Shown here piece by piece: positions 10,201 to 17,657 of a DNA stretch of 64,000 nucleotides. How positions within the stretch are numbered: the stretch's first letter is position 1; each line of letters begins with the position of its first letter. The position numbers and the translations under genes were made by a program. Below the pieces are notes generated by a model. The model saw only the letters and a list, made by a program, of their open reading frames with translations, was not told the origin of the DNA and did no database searches. Origin of the DNA: an uncultured Clostridia bacterium (GTDB lineage: Bacteria; Bacillota; Clostridia; Oscillospirales; Ruminococcaceae); the NCBI GenBank assembly GCA_947389015.1, contig CANDVA010000005.1:97310-161309 (forward strand), in the 5' to 3' direction.

Positions 10201-10841
10201 ATCTGAGAATGGTCTCCTACGAGGAGGAGCTCGGAGGAAATTACCGCGAAAATATGAACGACGACGGTATTTTCTACTGTCATGACATAAGCAAGCTAAG
10301 CGAGATACAGTATAAAATGCTCGCCGAGCAGGGGATAAAATCCATGCTTCAGTGTTCTATCGTCGACGACGGAAAATTCAAGGGATTCGTAGGCTTCGAC
10401 GAGTGCAGGAGCAACCGTTTCTGGACGCAGGAGCAGATAGATTCGCTGGTGCTTTTGTCAAAGGTTCTGTCGATATTTCTGATGAAAGCGCGTTCGAGAA
10501 CGCAGTCGGACAACTATGCGAACTCGCTGAAATCCATTCTCGACAACTATCCGCAGGCGCTGTATATCATTGAAGCGGAAACGCAAAAGCTGCTCTATCT
10601 CAATAAGCAGACAGAGAAAGTTGTAGGAATGGGTAAGCTCGGAATAGAATGCAGAACTGCGATATGCTGCGATAAGATGTTCCCGAAATGCCCGATCGAA
10701 GAATTGCTGAAAACGGGAAAGAGCAGTCCGATCGAAATGTTCAGCCCGGCGCTTAATAAAAAAGTCCGCATTCAGGCGACGGAGGTGCATTGGGATGGCA
10801 AGCCCGCGTATATGATAAGCTGTGCCATGCTTGAGGAATGA
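7221..10841 (+). CDS. Diguanylate cyclase with multiple PAS domains, central GGDEF and C-terminal GAF
   Basis: A 1206-residue soluble signalling protein. The N-terminal two thirds hold several PAS/PAC modules (for example WSRIHPDDAKR near residue 60, a second near 300, others near 405 and 500-600). The GGDEF motif is intact at residues 817-821 (GRYGGDEFF), and the inhibitory I-site RxxD (RDTD) lies five residues before it. An active c-di-GMP synthase under product inhibition is therefore expected. A GAF-like domain follows (about 915-1090), and a last PAS-like piece with a CCDKMFPKCP cysteine cluster ends the protein. No EAL domain and no membrane helix are seen. The gene has only 33 bp to the upstream arabinofuranosidase gene and may be cotranscribed with it. 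Confidence 0.9.
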   Translation: MENDYSMIEKLADEAFDGYGIYRLVDGRLEIVRVNESYKRVMGYASDEFNESGFDVWSRIHPDDAKRSAKACAQAAESGKAVRSTVRRYGGNDDILYLDGTHIALGNSMFCIAFNDVTEHYTNKAKLEAIMRNFDSGIALVRCSGTVAEIAYANDMFYDVLNVRPGSRRLDSMLTLIIEENIGSRDMRIRCADGSRRIVRMRLIKTEAVGGYVIAANDVTKRRALAKNRIAERMANASAGLYDEVFELNYRSMTTKLISSRRFPEKAADAKPVPLDYVTTTWAEKYIHPADKELLREVYSAPSSNPDFTDFYGEIRILDAFGDGEYHTFGMVMVRSGKDTCMLFNRDKARFDNSLTSAQVAETDRLYKLVAEQTHTTVIESDHITGRTFCSPSIREYWAAGLDKSVFVNANEFRKAPIVYPDDKVMFAEFLERLYSSAGYESVILRLKMADGSFKWCRLTITLTRARNGNVIKSLCTINLVHDEVVARKKAEKTDELLRRTVRHIPLGVGVFRMENGGPAPIYLSDNIYTIFRIPDNDFNEAVKTARAFLEKADFKTGAEGDYTLDRVRGDGTRFWLNVSYRVLEEDGEPLMYAAVSDITERIESQRRAAVQEQMYQVLLEETGTIVFNYDPENDALSYLRHSYNSGNEFVTVEHIGETPDRFTLIQPEFRPGFASLLKALSEKAGSQEIPVKIDVDGYPRRYKAFFKSLCDADGGVFEIIGKIEDVDDEMARLESIQAKAMYDSLCINIYNKATTEELIKAELERSTGGALLMIDVDDFKSINDSLGHMFGDEFLKRFATTVKSTFRDTDIVGRYGGDEFFVFMPHATAALAEKKGEQILQRVKEIEVPMEGGVKSSVGVAAVNPDNRSYRQLLKQADSALYQAKNHGKNCVVLFDQYSMREGTYRTEEAVKQGRSNVVLSSNPEGAASVMMRIFSALYTSVDIDKGINQMLELVGKTYDVSRMYIFEDTEDGQYCCNTFEWCNEGVEPEIDNLRMVSYEEELGGNYRENMNDDGIFYCHDISKLSEIQYKMLAEQGIKSMLQCSIVDDGKFKGFVGFDECRSNRFWTQEQIDSLVLLSKVLSIFLMKARSRTQSDNYANSLKSILDNYPQALYIIEAETQKLLYLNKQTEKVVGMGKLGIECRTAICCDKMFPKCPIEELLKTGKSSPIEMFSPALNKKVRIQATEVHWDGKPAYMISCAMLEE

Positions 10842-10880
10842 TGCAGCCGTTCAAATGTTTCAATAATGCAAGTGATAAAT

Positions 10881-10923
10881 AAAACCGCGGCAGTACACGA
10901 TTTGCATTGCCGCGGTTTTAGTT
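10881..10923. terminator. Bidirectional terminator after the diguanylate cyclase gene
   Basis: The arms AAAACCGCGGCA and TGCCGCGGTTTT enclose a short loop and are flanked by A and T runs, so the hairpin can stop transcription from either side. Confidence 0.8.
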
Positions 10924-11073
10924 TTATATTTATAAATAGCCGAACGGATCTTTTGTTTGTCATTTTTTCCTCTTGATGTTACCCAGATGCTGCTGATTTT
11001 TTGTAAAATTTTCATATTACAGAATGAACCGCACAGCAAACGCCAAGCGGTTCATTGATCCGTGATAATGCTA

Positions 11074-11298
11074 TCAGTTTCTCTTGCGGGAGATGACGAT
11101 AGCCGCACCCGAAAGCGCGATAGCGCCCGCAAAAGCCGCAACGCTTTCAACACCTGTGTCGGGGTTTTCGCCCGTTGCTGCCGCAGCCTCGGGCGCGGGA
11201 GTCATTTCTCCGCTCTCGGTAGCCGCAAATCCGCATACGGACACAGCTGAAACAGTGGCAAACGCAGCAAGCGCCGCCAAAACAGTTTTCAATTTCAT
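11074..11298 (-). CDS. Small secreted protein with NPDTG cell-wall sorting-type tail
   Basis: A 74-residue protein. It has a signal peptide (MKLKTVLAALAAFATVSAVS), a very short Ala/Pro/Glu-rich middle, then NPDTG, a hydrophobic helix and the basic end SRKRN. This is the tripartite layout of a sortase substrate with an NPxTG signal. The start at 11298 is chosen because GGAGG lies 8 bp upstream; a start 7 codons earlier would put the ribosome site inside the gene. The mature protein would be only about 30 residues. It is the first of three NPxTG genes in a row on this strand. No function is known. Confidence 0.75.
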   Translation of the reverse strand: MKLKTVLAALAAFATVSAVSVCGFAATESGEMTPAPEAAAATGENPDTGVESVAAFAGAIALSGAAIVISRKRN

Positions 11299-11526
11299 TC
11301 CAAATCCTCCGGATCTCAAATTTTGCTGTTTTTATGGATCGAAGCTGCAATTCCCCTACAAGCTTGATCCTTTCCCCATAGTATATTTTACTATATTTCG
11401 ACATATTTTTCAAGTGTGATTTTGCACTGCTTTTGGGCAAGCCCGGGAATAACTTTTTAGCATTTTGCACAAAAGCTGACAAACATTTAACGCGCATACT
11501 GCGATAATGTGAGAATTAAATATGTA

Positions 11527-11559
11527 AACGCGCTCTCCGTAAATAAAGGAGAACGCGCA
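11527..11559 (-). terminator. Terminator after the NPGTG protein gene
   Basis: On the minus strand an inverted repeat of the type GCGCGttCTCC/GGAGAGCGCG is followed by TTTAC. It lies just beyond the stop of the 11569-12312 gene. Confidence 0.6.
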
Positions 11560-11568
11560 GAAAAAGCG

Positions 11569-12312
11569 TTACTTTCTCTTCTTAGCCGCGATTACTACCG
11601 CGCCTGCGATAATAGCGGGAACAAACGTCATAGCGACGCCCGTGCCCGGGTTCTTGTTGGTGCTCGAACCGCTGTTAGAGGTGTTGCTGTCCGAAACAAG
11701 ACCGCCGCTGTCGCTTTCACTTCCGCTGTCGCTGCTTATATTACTGTCGCTGTCGGACGGAGTGCTGTCGCTGTTGTCGTCCGCACTCGTGTAGACCGAT
11801 ACCGTGACGGTCGTTGCTTCTCCGTGATTGGAGAAGATCTGGAAATAGTAGTTGTTCCAATCTACCGCGCTTCCCTTGATGGTTATGCTGTTGGACGGCC
11901 AGTTTTCGTCGTCGTCGTTAGTCTGGTAGTAGCCCTCTGCCTTTGTTCCCGTAAGAGTGGTGTTGAAGCCCGCGCCGATCTCATCGTCAGCGTTAGCGCC
12001 CTTGATGACTATCGCGTCGATGTCGGCAGGCTTGATGGTGCCGATAAGATCTGCCTGGGTCACGTTCTGCGAAACCCAGCCGGAGTCGGCGTTTTCCGAA
12101 GCGGGAACCTGCCAGGTGTATACATACGCGGGCTTTTCGTCGTCAACGAGATCGCTGTTGTCGCTATCGACGCTGCTGTCGGAAACAGAGCCGTCCGCGG
12201 AGGTGTCCGCGTCTGAGCCGCTGTCGCCGGAAGTCGCAAACGCCGATACCGTGACTACGGTCATGGCGCACGCGCACGCGATAAGCGCTGTCAGAAATTT
12301 TTCTAACTTCAT
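11569..12312 (-). CDS. Secreted surface protein with Asp/Ser-rich stalks and NPGTG anchor signal
   Basis: A 247-residue protein with an N-terminal signal peptide (about 1-27), an Asp/Ser-rich stretch (28-55), a compact central domain (about 60-175) that opens with VYTWQVPASEN and contains GWVSQNVTQADLIG and TVTVSVYTS, and a second Ser/Asp-rich stalk. It ends in NPGTG, a hydrophobic helix and AAKKRK. The central domain looks beta-rich, possibly a carbohydrate-binding or adhesion fold, but I recognise no family. AGGAGG precedes the start. It is likely anchored to the wall by a sortase encoded elsewhere. Confidence 0.75.
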   Translation of the reverse strand: MKLEKFLTALIACACAMTVVTVSAFATSGDSGSDADTSADGSVSDSSVDSDNSDLVDDEKPAYVYTWQVPASENADSGWVSQNVTQADLIGTIKPADIDAIVIKGANADDEIGAGFNTTLTGTKAEGYYQTNDDDENWPSNSITIKGSAVDWNNYYFQIFSNHGEATTVTVSVYTSADDNSDSTPSDSDSNISSDSGSESDSGGLVSDSNTSNSGSSTNKNPGTGVAMTFVPAIIAGAVVIAAKKRK

Positions 12313-12457
12313 AATATTTTCCTCCTAATAATATATGTCGGGATATTTCCCGTACCTCTGTTGTATGACAAAACGGCATATTTCGACAGGAAAATCCTGT
12401 CCGTATAACCGATTGCTGCAAAAATAGCAGATAATAAATATCCGCCGTTTTTTTATT

Positions 12458-12490
12458 GCGCTCTCAACGGCGTTTTGCCGCTAAGAGCGC
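12458..12490. other. Long hairpin between two NPxTG genes
   Basis: GCGCTCT and AGAGCGC arms enclose an inner ACGGC/GCCG pairing. On the minus strand no T run follows, so it may be a processing or stability hairpin and not a true terminator for the 12502-13026 gene. Confidence 0.45.
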
Positions 12491-12501
12491 AGAATGATCT
12501 T

Positions 12502-13026
12502 TTAGTCGTCTCTGCGAACCGCAGTGATAGTAACGCCAAGCGCCGCCATTACTGCCGCCGCAGCCGCGAAGCCGAACGAAACACCCGTTGTAGGGTTGTT
12601 TGCGTTGCCGCTGTTAGTGCCGCTGGAAATGTTGCTTGATGTGTTGCTGTCAGAATCGCTTGAAGTGTTGCTCGAGTTTTCGCTGCTTGTTGTATCGGAA
12701 GAAGTGCTGTCCGAGGGCGTGCTGCCGGTATTGCTGTCGGTGGTAGTACTGCTGCTGTTCGTACCGCCTGTTGTATTGTCGCCGCTTGTTGTGGTATCGC
12801 CCGAGGTGCCGCTGCCGGTCGTGTTGTCGTTGCCGGTTCTGCCCGTAATGCCGTTTACAATGTCACGTCCCGCGTTAGCCGCACCGTTTACTATATCCTC
12901 ACCTGCGTTGACAGCGCCGTTTACCGCGCCGCCGATCGCCGAACCCACGCCTCTTGCCGAAGCCGCGGACGAAAGCGCTGCAAAGCACACCGCAGCCGCC
13001 GCAGCCGCAGAAATTTTCTTTATCAT
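12502..13026 (-). CDS. Secreted low-complexity protein with NPTTG anchor signal
   Basis: A 174-residue protein. It has a signal peptide (MIKKISAAAAAAVCFAALSS), then a segment with alternating GGAVNGAVNAGEDIVNGAANAG-type repeats (about 25-60), then roughly 80 residues of almost only Ser, Thr, Asn, Gly and Asp. It ends in NPTTG, a hydrophobic helix and VRRDD. The tail ends in aspartates after the arginines, unlike the other three family members. The start at 13026 follows AAAGGAG. It looks like a wall-anchored spacer without a catalytic domain; the function is unknown. Confidence 0.72.
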   Translation of the reverse strand: MIKKISAAAAAAVCFAALSSAASARGVGSAIGGAVNGAVNAGEDIVNGAANAGRDIVNGITGRTGNDNTTGSGTSGDTTTSGDNTTGGTNSSSTTTDSNTGSTPSDSTSSDTTSSENSSNTSSDSDSNTSSNISSGTNSGNANNPTTGVSFGFAAAAAVMAALGVTITAVRRDD

Positions 13027-13100
13027 AGTGTGTTCTCCTTTGTTCTGAATTACGCGGATAGCTCCGCGCAAACATAGTATTTACAAAGGAAAAACGTTTA

Positions 13101-13490
13101 TTAGAGGGGATTTTTGGGAGATTTTTTTGACGTTTTTTTCAAAGTGCTTTTCTTTTTATCGGTCAGCGCAAAGCTCACCAGCGTCATGCGTTCGATCTCC
13201 TCATCGGGAACGTCGGACTCAAGAAAGACCGTATTCCAGTGTACCTTATTCATATGGTACGCGGGAATAACTCCCTTGAAAGCGCTCCTTAAAAAATCCG
13301 ATTCCATCGGCTCACACTTTAAGTTTACCACGGTTTTTCCCTGATATTCCATAATTAGCGCAAACCATTTTTTGCTATCGGAATGACGCGCGACGGTCGA
13401 CTCGAAATCCTCGTTAAAAGGTTGGTCGACCTCCGCTCTTCCCAGATTTTTACAAAATTCGATAAATGCGTCTTTGGTCATTTTTTCCAT
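13101..13490 (-). CDS. MmcQ/YjbR family protein
   Basis: A 129-residue protein of the MmcQ/YjbR (CyaY-like fold, double-wing) family. The family pattern is visible as the N-terminal AFIEFCKNLGRAEVDQPF, the central KWFALIMEYQGKTVVNLKC and the HMNKVHWNTVFL block. Members are thought to bind DNA, but their role is unclear. A Lys-rich tail (KKKSTLKKTSKK) extends beyond the domain. It overlaps the DUF4240 gene by 13 bp and is the last gene of a four-gene operon that starts near 14554. Confidence 0.82.
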   Translation of the reverse strand: MEKMTKDAFIEFCKNLGRAEVDQPFNEDFESTVARHSDSKKWFALIMEYQGKTVVNLKCEPMESDFLRSAFKGVIPAYHMNKVHWNTVFLESDVPDEEIERMTLVSFALTDKKKSTLKKTSKKSPKNPL

Positions 13491-13921
13491 CTCTCCGTGT
13501 TGCTTCCCGTCTCGTAGCTTGTTTTGGTGATATATGGATAATCGTCGGGATCGGCATTATGCTTTTTCGCCCACGCGCGGCTTGGCAGATAGAGTATCGC
13601 CTCGAATTCAAGATCGGGATCGGGCAGCTCGATGCCGTTCAAAATACCGTTATAATAGTCCTTACCGTTTACGAGAACGCAGCAGCGCTGATACAGGAAA
13701 ATATCGCCGGACATATATTCGTCCTCGGCGTACAACTTGTCGGCCAGCTCGCGAGTATCGAGCGCATACAGGAGCTCTGCCATACGTTCCTCAAACGCGA
13801 ATATCTCCTCGTCCTCCAGCTGCGCAAGATGATTAAGAGCGGGCTGCATGACCTCGTCATCGTCGCCGGCGTTATACCAGTCAAATTTTTTCAGTATCTG
13901 CCAGAATTTATTATCGGTCAT
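13478..13921 (-). CDS. DUF4240 domain-containing protein
   Basis: A 147-residue soluble protein that matches the DUF4240 pattern: the N-terminal NKFWQILKKFDW, the FEERMAELLYALDT helix, then FLYQRCCVLVNGKDYYNGIL and DLEFEAILYLPSRAW. The biochemical function of the family is unknown to me; members often lie near small membrane or immunity-like proteins. It overlaps its upstream membrane-protein neighbour by 4 bp and its downstream MmcQ/YjbR neighbour by 13 bp, so it belongs to one operon. Confidence 0.75.
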   Translation of the reverse strand: MTDNKFWQILKKFDWYNAGDDDEVMQPALNHLAQLEDEEIFAFEERMAELLYALDTRELADKLYAEDEYMSGDIFLYQRCCVLVNGKDYYNGILNGIELPDPDLEFEAILYLPSRAWAKKHNADPDDYPYITKTSYETGSNTERWKK

Positions 13922-14214
13922 TTCGACGCTCCTTCCAGAATGGAATTTATTTCCTCCTCGGTCTTTCCCTGAGATTTAAGATAATCTCCGATTATTTTCC
14001 CCGCCTTTTTTAACATATTCGCCGACAGAAAATTTACCAGAACGCCAAGTACGCCGACTACGCCTCCGAATATCAGAAACAGCGGCAAAAGCTCCCTGAT
14101 AAAAAATCCGACAGCGACAATGATAACCATAAGCACCAGCATGACTATCATTGCTATAAACATTTCCCTGCGCCATTTTTTGGCGGTATTATACTGTTCG
14201 ACAAGTTCTTCCAT
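13918..14214 (-). CDS. Small two-helix membrane protein
   Basis: A 98-residue protein with a charged N-terminus (MEELVEQYNTAKKWRREM), two hydrophobic helices (about 19-43 and 46-68) and a soluble Lys/Glu-rich tail (KTEEEINSILEGASK). The start at 14214 is chosen because GGAGTG precedes it; the ATG five codons earlier contains that ribosome site. It resembles its upstream neighbour in the N-terminal pattern MxEhVExYxxA and in topology, so the two are probably tandem paralogues. It overlaps the DUF4240 gene by 4 bp. The function is unknown. Confidence 0.7.
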   Translation of the reverse strand: MEELVEQYNTAKKWRREMFIAMIVMLVLMVIIVAVGFFIRELLPLFLIFGGVVGVLGVLVNFLSANMLKKAGKIIGDYLKSQGKTEEEINSILEGASK

Positions 14215-14218
14215 AATA

Positions 14219-14554
14219 TTACACTCCATTAATATAAATTTTTAAAATTTTTTTATCAAGTTTCAACTCGCGGGTCAAAGATATGATCTCCTCCGCGGGC
14301 AGGCGTGCTCTTAAAATCTCCGCGCAGACATCGCATTCCCGTGTGAGGAAGCGGTGGCTCAGCACAAAATATGTCGTTGTTCCCGCGCCGCCTGCAAGCA
14401 GCCCCGCGATCATAAACGCGGTCATATTTTCGGTGAAAAGCATTGCTCCCACGCTGATAAGCGCGATCATTGCCGACCATGCGAACAACATTGCAACGAA
14501 TGAGATGTTCCGTTGAAGACGCGCATTTTTATACGATTCGACAACTTCTTTCAT
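14219..14554 (-). CDS. Small two-helix membrane protein, paralogue of the next gene
   Basis: A 111-residue protein: MKEVVESYKNARLQRN, two hydrophobic helices (about 19-42 and 46-64) and a soluble tail with two cysteines (ECDVCAEIL). The ribosome site GGAG precedes the ATG at 14554. It is the first gene of the operon that continues through the second membrane protein, the DUF4240 protein and the MmcQ/YjbR protein. I do not recognise a family. Confidence 0.68.
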   Translation of the reverse strand: MKEVVESYKNARLQRNISFVAMLFAWSAMIALISVGAMLFTENMTAFMIAGLLAGGAGTTTYFVLSHRFLTRECDVCAEILRARLPAEEIISLTRELKLDKKILKIYINGV

Positions 14555-14716
14555 AATATTACGCTCCGTCCGCAAAATTCCCTGTTTTTATACTTCTTAT
14601 ATTATAGCACAATTTTAAAATATGTCAATAACGTTTATTTCTTGATACGGATAACAAAGCGTTTGGGCAATTAATTCCGTCATATAAAAAAATTTTATTT
14701 TTTTTCAAAAAACCTC

Positions 14717-14757
14717 TTGACAAAACTGTATAAACTGTATATAATATCACTATACAG
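14717..14757 (+). promoter_or_regulatory. Consensus sigma-A promoter with CTGTATA/TATACAG operator
   Basis: TTGACA (14717-14722), exactly 17 bp, TATAAT (14740-14745): a perfect consensus promoter. CTGTATA occurs at 14726-14732 and 14735-14741 and its inverse TATACAG at 14751-14757. The inverted pair spans the -10 box, so a bound repressor would block polymerase. The downstream GntR-type regulator is the obvious candidate (autoregulation). Confidence 0.85.
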
Positions 14758-14782
14758 ATTAGCGATATCAAGAGGTGATGAA

Positions 14783-15160
14783 GTGACTATATTTATAGAC
14801 AACAAAAGCGGCGCGCCTATCTACGACCAGATATATTCACAGATAAAGTCGCAGATAATAAGCGGGGAGCTGTCCGAAAACGAAATGCTCCCGTCGATAC
14901 GCGGGCTTGCCAAGGATCTGAAGATAAGCTTTGTGACGACAAAACGCGCGTATGACGAGCTGGAAAAGGACGGCTTTATCTACACGATACAGGCGAAGGG
15001 CTGCTATGTCGCGCCGAAAAACGTCGAACTGCTGCGTGAGGAAAATCTGCGCAGGATCGAGGATTATATCGACGAAATAGTCAAGTTGGCGGCGACTTGC
15101 AATCTGACAAACGATGAAATTATTGAAATGCTGCGGTTCGCTTTAAAGGAGGAAGAATAA
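14783..15160 (+). CDS. GntR-family transcriptional regulator (YtrA-type)
   Basis: A 125-residue regulator with the N-terminal winged helix: TIFIDNKSGAPIYDQIYSQI, then MLPSIRGLAKDLKISFVTTKRAYDELEKDGFIYTI. Only a short C-terminal helical region follows, as in the YtrA subfamily. The start is GTG at 14783 with AGAGGTGA just before it; the apparent upstream start at 14717 lies inside the -35 box and cannot be used. It overlaps the ABC ATPase gene by 1 bp. It probably represses its own operon through the CTGTATA sites until an inducer, often a cell-wall-active compound in this family, is sensed. Confidence 0.88.
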   Translation: MTIFIDNKSGAPIYDQIYSQIKSQIISGELSENEMLPSIRGLAKDLKISFVTTKRAYDELEKDGFIYTIQAKGCYVAPKNVELLREENLRRIEDYIDEIVKLAATCNLTNDEIIEMLRFALKEEE

Positions 15161-16005
15161 TGAACGCACTTGAGATCAACGGACTTACAAAATCATTTCC
15201 GGGCTTTACGCTCGACAACATCAGCCTTACACTGCCGAGCGGCTGTATTCTCGGCCTTGTCGGCGAGAACGGCGCGGGCAAGAGCACCACTATAAAGCTT
15301 ATTCTGGATATGCTGCACAAGGACAGCGGCAGCATAAAGATACTCGGCAGAGACAACACCGACAATATACGTCTTATTAAGGAGGACGTCGGGGTCGTTA
15401 TGGACGAGGCGGGCATTCCCGATTGTCTGAACGCGCGTCAGGTCGGAAAGATAATGAACGGCACGTTCCGTAACTGGAACAACGGGTTATACGGAGATAC
15501 CCTCCGCAGGCTGTCGATCCCCGACGGCAAGCCATTCAAAGATCTCTCGCGCGGCATGAAGATGAAGCTCGGCATAGCGGTCGCGGTTTCGCACGGGAGC
15601 AAGCTGCTGCTCCTTGACGAGCCGACGAGCGGACTTGACCCGGTCGTGCGCGACGAGGTGGTGGATATGTTCAGCGAGTTCACGCGTGACGAAAACCGCT
15701 CGATACTTATTTCTTCGCATATTGTCAGCGACCTTGAAAAACTGTGCGATTATATCGCGTTCCTGCATAAGGGGAAGCTGCTGCTGTGTGAGGAAAAAGA
15801 TGTACTGCTAGGCGAATACGGGGTAATTCACTGTACCGAAAAACAGCTTTCGGAGCTTAACGGAACGGCAGTGCTTCACAAGAAGATATCACCCTACGGC
15901 GCGGAGGCTATTGTCCGCCGCGAAATGATACCGCATTCGTTAACGATCAGCCCGATCTCGATCGAGGAACTTTTTGTGCATATGGTAAAGGAGGAAACGT
16001 TATGA
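15160..16005 (+). CDS. ABC transporter ATP-binding protein
   Basis: A 281-residue ATPase. Walker A GENGAGKST is at residues 35-43, the signature LSRGMKMKLGIA near 130, and Walker B LLLLDEPTSGLD carries the catalytic E154. The C-terminal 70 residues form the extra domain common in GntR-linked (YtrB/BcrA-like) exporters. It overlaps the permease gene by 4 bp. With the permease it forms an exporter of unknown substrate; the GntR/YtrA context suggests a cell-envelope or antimicrobial-peptide response. Confidence 0.92.
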   Translation: MNALEINGLTKSFPGFTLDNISLTLPSGCILGLVGENGAGKSTTIKLILDMLHKDSGSIKILGRDNTDNIRLIKEDVGVVMDEAGIPDCLNARQVGKIMNGTFRNWNNGLYGDTLRRLSIPDGKPFKDLSRGMKMKLGIAVAVSHGSKLLLLDEPTSGLDPVVRDEVVDMFSEFTRDENRSILISSHIVSDLEKLCDYIAFLHKGKLLLCEEKDVLLGEYGVIHCTEKQLSELNGTAVLHKKISPYGAEAIVRREMIPHSLTISPISIEELFVHMVKEETL

Positions 16006-16634
16006 GAGGATTGTTAATAAAGGACTTCTATATGTTAAGAAAGCATTTCAAAATGTATCTGTTAATTGATGTTCTTTTTATAGCGGTAGCTTTTTTTAGC
16101 GCCGATAACATTATGTTCGTTGCGCTGCCGATAATGCTTGCGGGTATTATTCCGATAACGCTGCTCGCCTACGACGAACGCAGCCGATGGACGGAATACT
16201 GCGGTGCTCTGCCATACAGCAGAGCGCAGATAGTTTCCGCAAAATACCTTGTTGGACTTGCATTGCAAACTATAACATCAATTGTTGTACTTATCGTGCT
16301 TATTATAAGGAATAACGAGTTTTCATTCAATACGCTCGAAGAATTGATTGCGTCTGTTGCCGCAATGTTCATTGCATCTTTCATAATGCCCACGATCTGT
16401 ATGCCGTTTTCGTTGAAGTTTGGAACGGAAAAGGGCAGGATAATCTATTATGTGGTTATCGCGGCGATTGCCGGCTTCATAGCGCTCGCAGTGGAAAGCA
16501 CCGACGATATTCCGCGCAAGCTTGATTCGTTGGCCGGTCTTATGCCGATCATCTGTACAGGCTTGATCGTCCTGTATGCGCTGTCATGGCTCTTGTCGGT
16601 TGCTTTTTATAATTATAAGGAAATCGGGAAATAA
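16002..16634 (+). CDS. ABC-2 type transporter permease
   Basis: A 210-residue membrane protein with about six hydrophobic helices (around 20-37, 42-58, 82-103, 118-140, 150-167, 180-200). The N-terminus MRGLLIKDFYMLRKHFKMYL is characteristic of ABC-2 permeases encoded with YtrA-like regulators. It is the third and last gene of the GntR-ATPase-permease operon and is followed by a strong terminator. Confidence 0.85.
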   Translation: MRGLLIKDFYMLRKHFKMYLLIDVLFIAVAFFSADNIMFVALPIMLAGIIPITLLAYDERSRWTEYCGALPYSRAQIVSAKYLVGLALQTITSIVVLIVLIIRNNEFSFNTLEELIASVAAMFIASFIMPTICMPFSLKFGTEKGRIIYYVVIAAIAGFIALAVESTDDIPRKLDSLAGLMPIICTGLIVLYALSWLLSVAFYNYKEIGK

Positions 16635-16695
16635 GAACTTGTTCTGCGGTATAATTTCAATAAAAACGCCGATTATAATAACGGCGCATAAGCGG

Positions 16696-16727
16696 ATATC
16701 GGGCGCGGACAGCGCCCGATATTTTTG
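16696..16727 (+). terminator. Terminator of the GntR-ABC operon
   Basis: Perfect 11-bp stem ATATCGGGCGC/GCGCCCGATAT with a 5-nt loop, followed by TTTTT. A smaller hairpin (AACGCCG/CGGCG) lies just upstream near 16667-16686. Confidence 0.85.
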
Positions 16728-16805
16728 CCTTTAGGAAATATTTTGTGCAGGGTATACAAAGCACTTTCCTACAAATTGTAAGATTCTCTGAAAAATGAAG
16801 TTTTG

Positions 16806-16894
16806 TGAAAGTTTTTGAAAGAAAGTGATTGACTTTTGAATAGGGTTATGTTAATATATAATCACAACCAATCAAATTATTTCAAAATCTTTCA
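16806..16894 (+). promoter_or_regulatory. fru operon promoter flanked by two inverted operator copies
   Basis: TTGACT (16829-16834), 17 bp, TAATAT (16852-16857) form the promoter. TGAAAGTTTTTGAAA at 16806-16820 and TTTCAAAATCTTTCA at 16880-16894 are reverse complements with one mismatch in 15. Their centres lie 74 bp apart, close to seven helical turns, one upstream of the -35 box and one in the leader. This suits a DeoR-type repressor (FruR) that loops the promoter. Confidence 0.72.
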
Positions 16895-16904
16895 GAGTGG
16901 AGTG

Positions 16905-17657
16905 ATGGAATTGCTTACGGAAGAACGGCATTCAATTATCCTTGATACGCTCGGACGGCAGCGGAGCGTTAATCTCACAGAGCTATGTACGCTGCTTGAC
17001 GCGTCGGAATCGACGGTCCGCAGAGATCTCGCGATACTCGCGGAGAACGGTATGCTGGTCAAGGTGCGCGGCGGCGCTATGTCGCTCGGGGAGAATTTCA
17101 CCTCGTTTGAGCATAATGTCGAGGAAAAGGCGAATATGTTTGTAGAGGAAAAGACCGCTATCGCGAAATACGCCGCGTCGCTTATCGAGGACGGCGACTT
17201 TGTTTACCTCGACGCGGGAACGACTACGGAAAAGATGATTGACTACATTCCGTCAAAATCCGTCACATTCGTGACAAATGCTTTCATAAACGCCAAGCGG
17301 CTTGCTCAGAGGGGTCACCGAGTTCTTATCCTCCCCGGAGAGGTCAAGCCCACGACCGAGGCGATTGTCGGCTCGGAGGCGGTCATAGCGCTTACGCGGT
17401 ACAACTTCACCAAATGCTTTATGGGCGTGAACGGGATATCTGTAAGGGGCGGGTTTTCCACTCCGGATATGAGCGAGGCGACGGTGAAATCCACCGCGAT
17501 AACGTGCAGCAAAGAGGTATATATTCTCGGAGACCACTCGAAATTCGGCAAGATAACCGCGGCAAAATTTGCAGAGCTGAAAAAAGGACAGATAATTACC
17601 GACAAGGCAACGGATAAAAAATATTTCAACGAAACGTCCGTAAAGGAGGTATTGTAA
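16905..17657 (+). CDS. fruR: DeoR-family repressor of the fructose operon
   Basis: An N-terminal DeoR winged helix (TEERHSIILDTLGRQRSVNLTELC... ESTVRRDLAILAENG) is followed by the sugar-phosphate isomerase-like sensor domain (about 75-235, with DAGTTTEKMIDYI and LPGEVKPTTEAIVGSE). It lies directly before fruK with a 1-bp overlap, so fructose-1-phosphate is the probable inducer. The ATG at 16905 is given, but GGAG lies only 2 bp before it; TTG at 16911 has better spacing and would yield the usual family start MLTEERH. An ATG at 16836 falls inside the promoter and is excluded. Confidence 0.9.
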   Translation: MELLTEERHSIILDTLGRQRSVNLTELCTLLDASESTVRRDLAILAENGMLVKVRGGAMSLGENFTSFEHNVEEKANMFVEEKTAIAKYAASLIEDGDFVYLDAGTTTEKMIDYIPSKSVTFVTNAFINAKRLAQRGHRVLILPGEVKPTTEAIVGSEAVIALTRYNFTKCFMGVNGISVRGGFSTPDMSEATVKSTAITCSKEVYILGDHSKFGKITAAKFAELKKGQIITDKATDKKYFNETSVKEVL

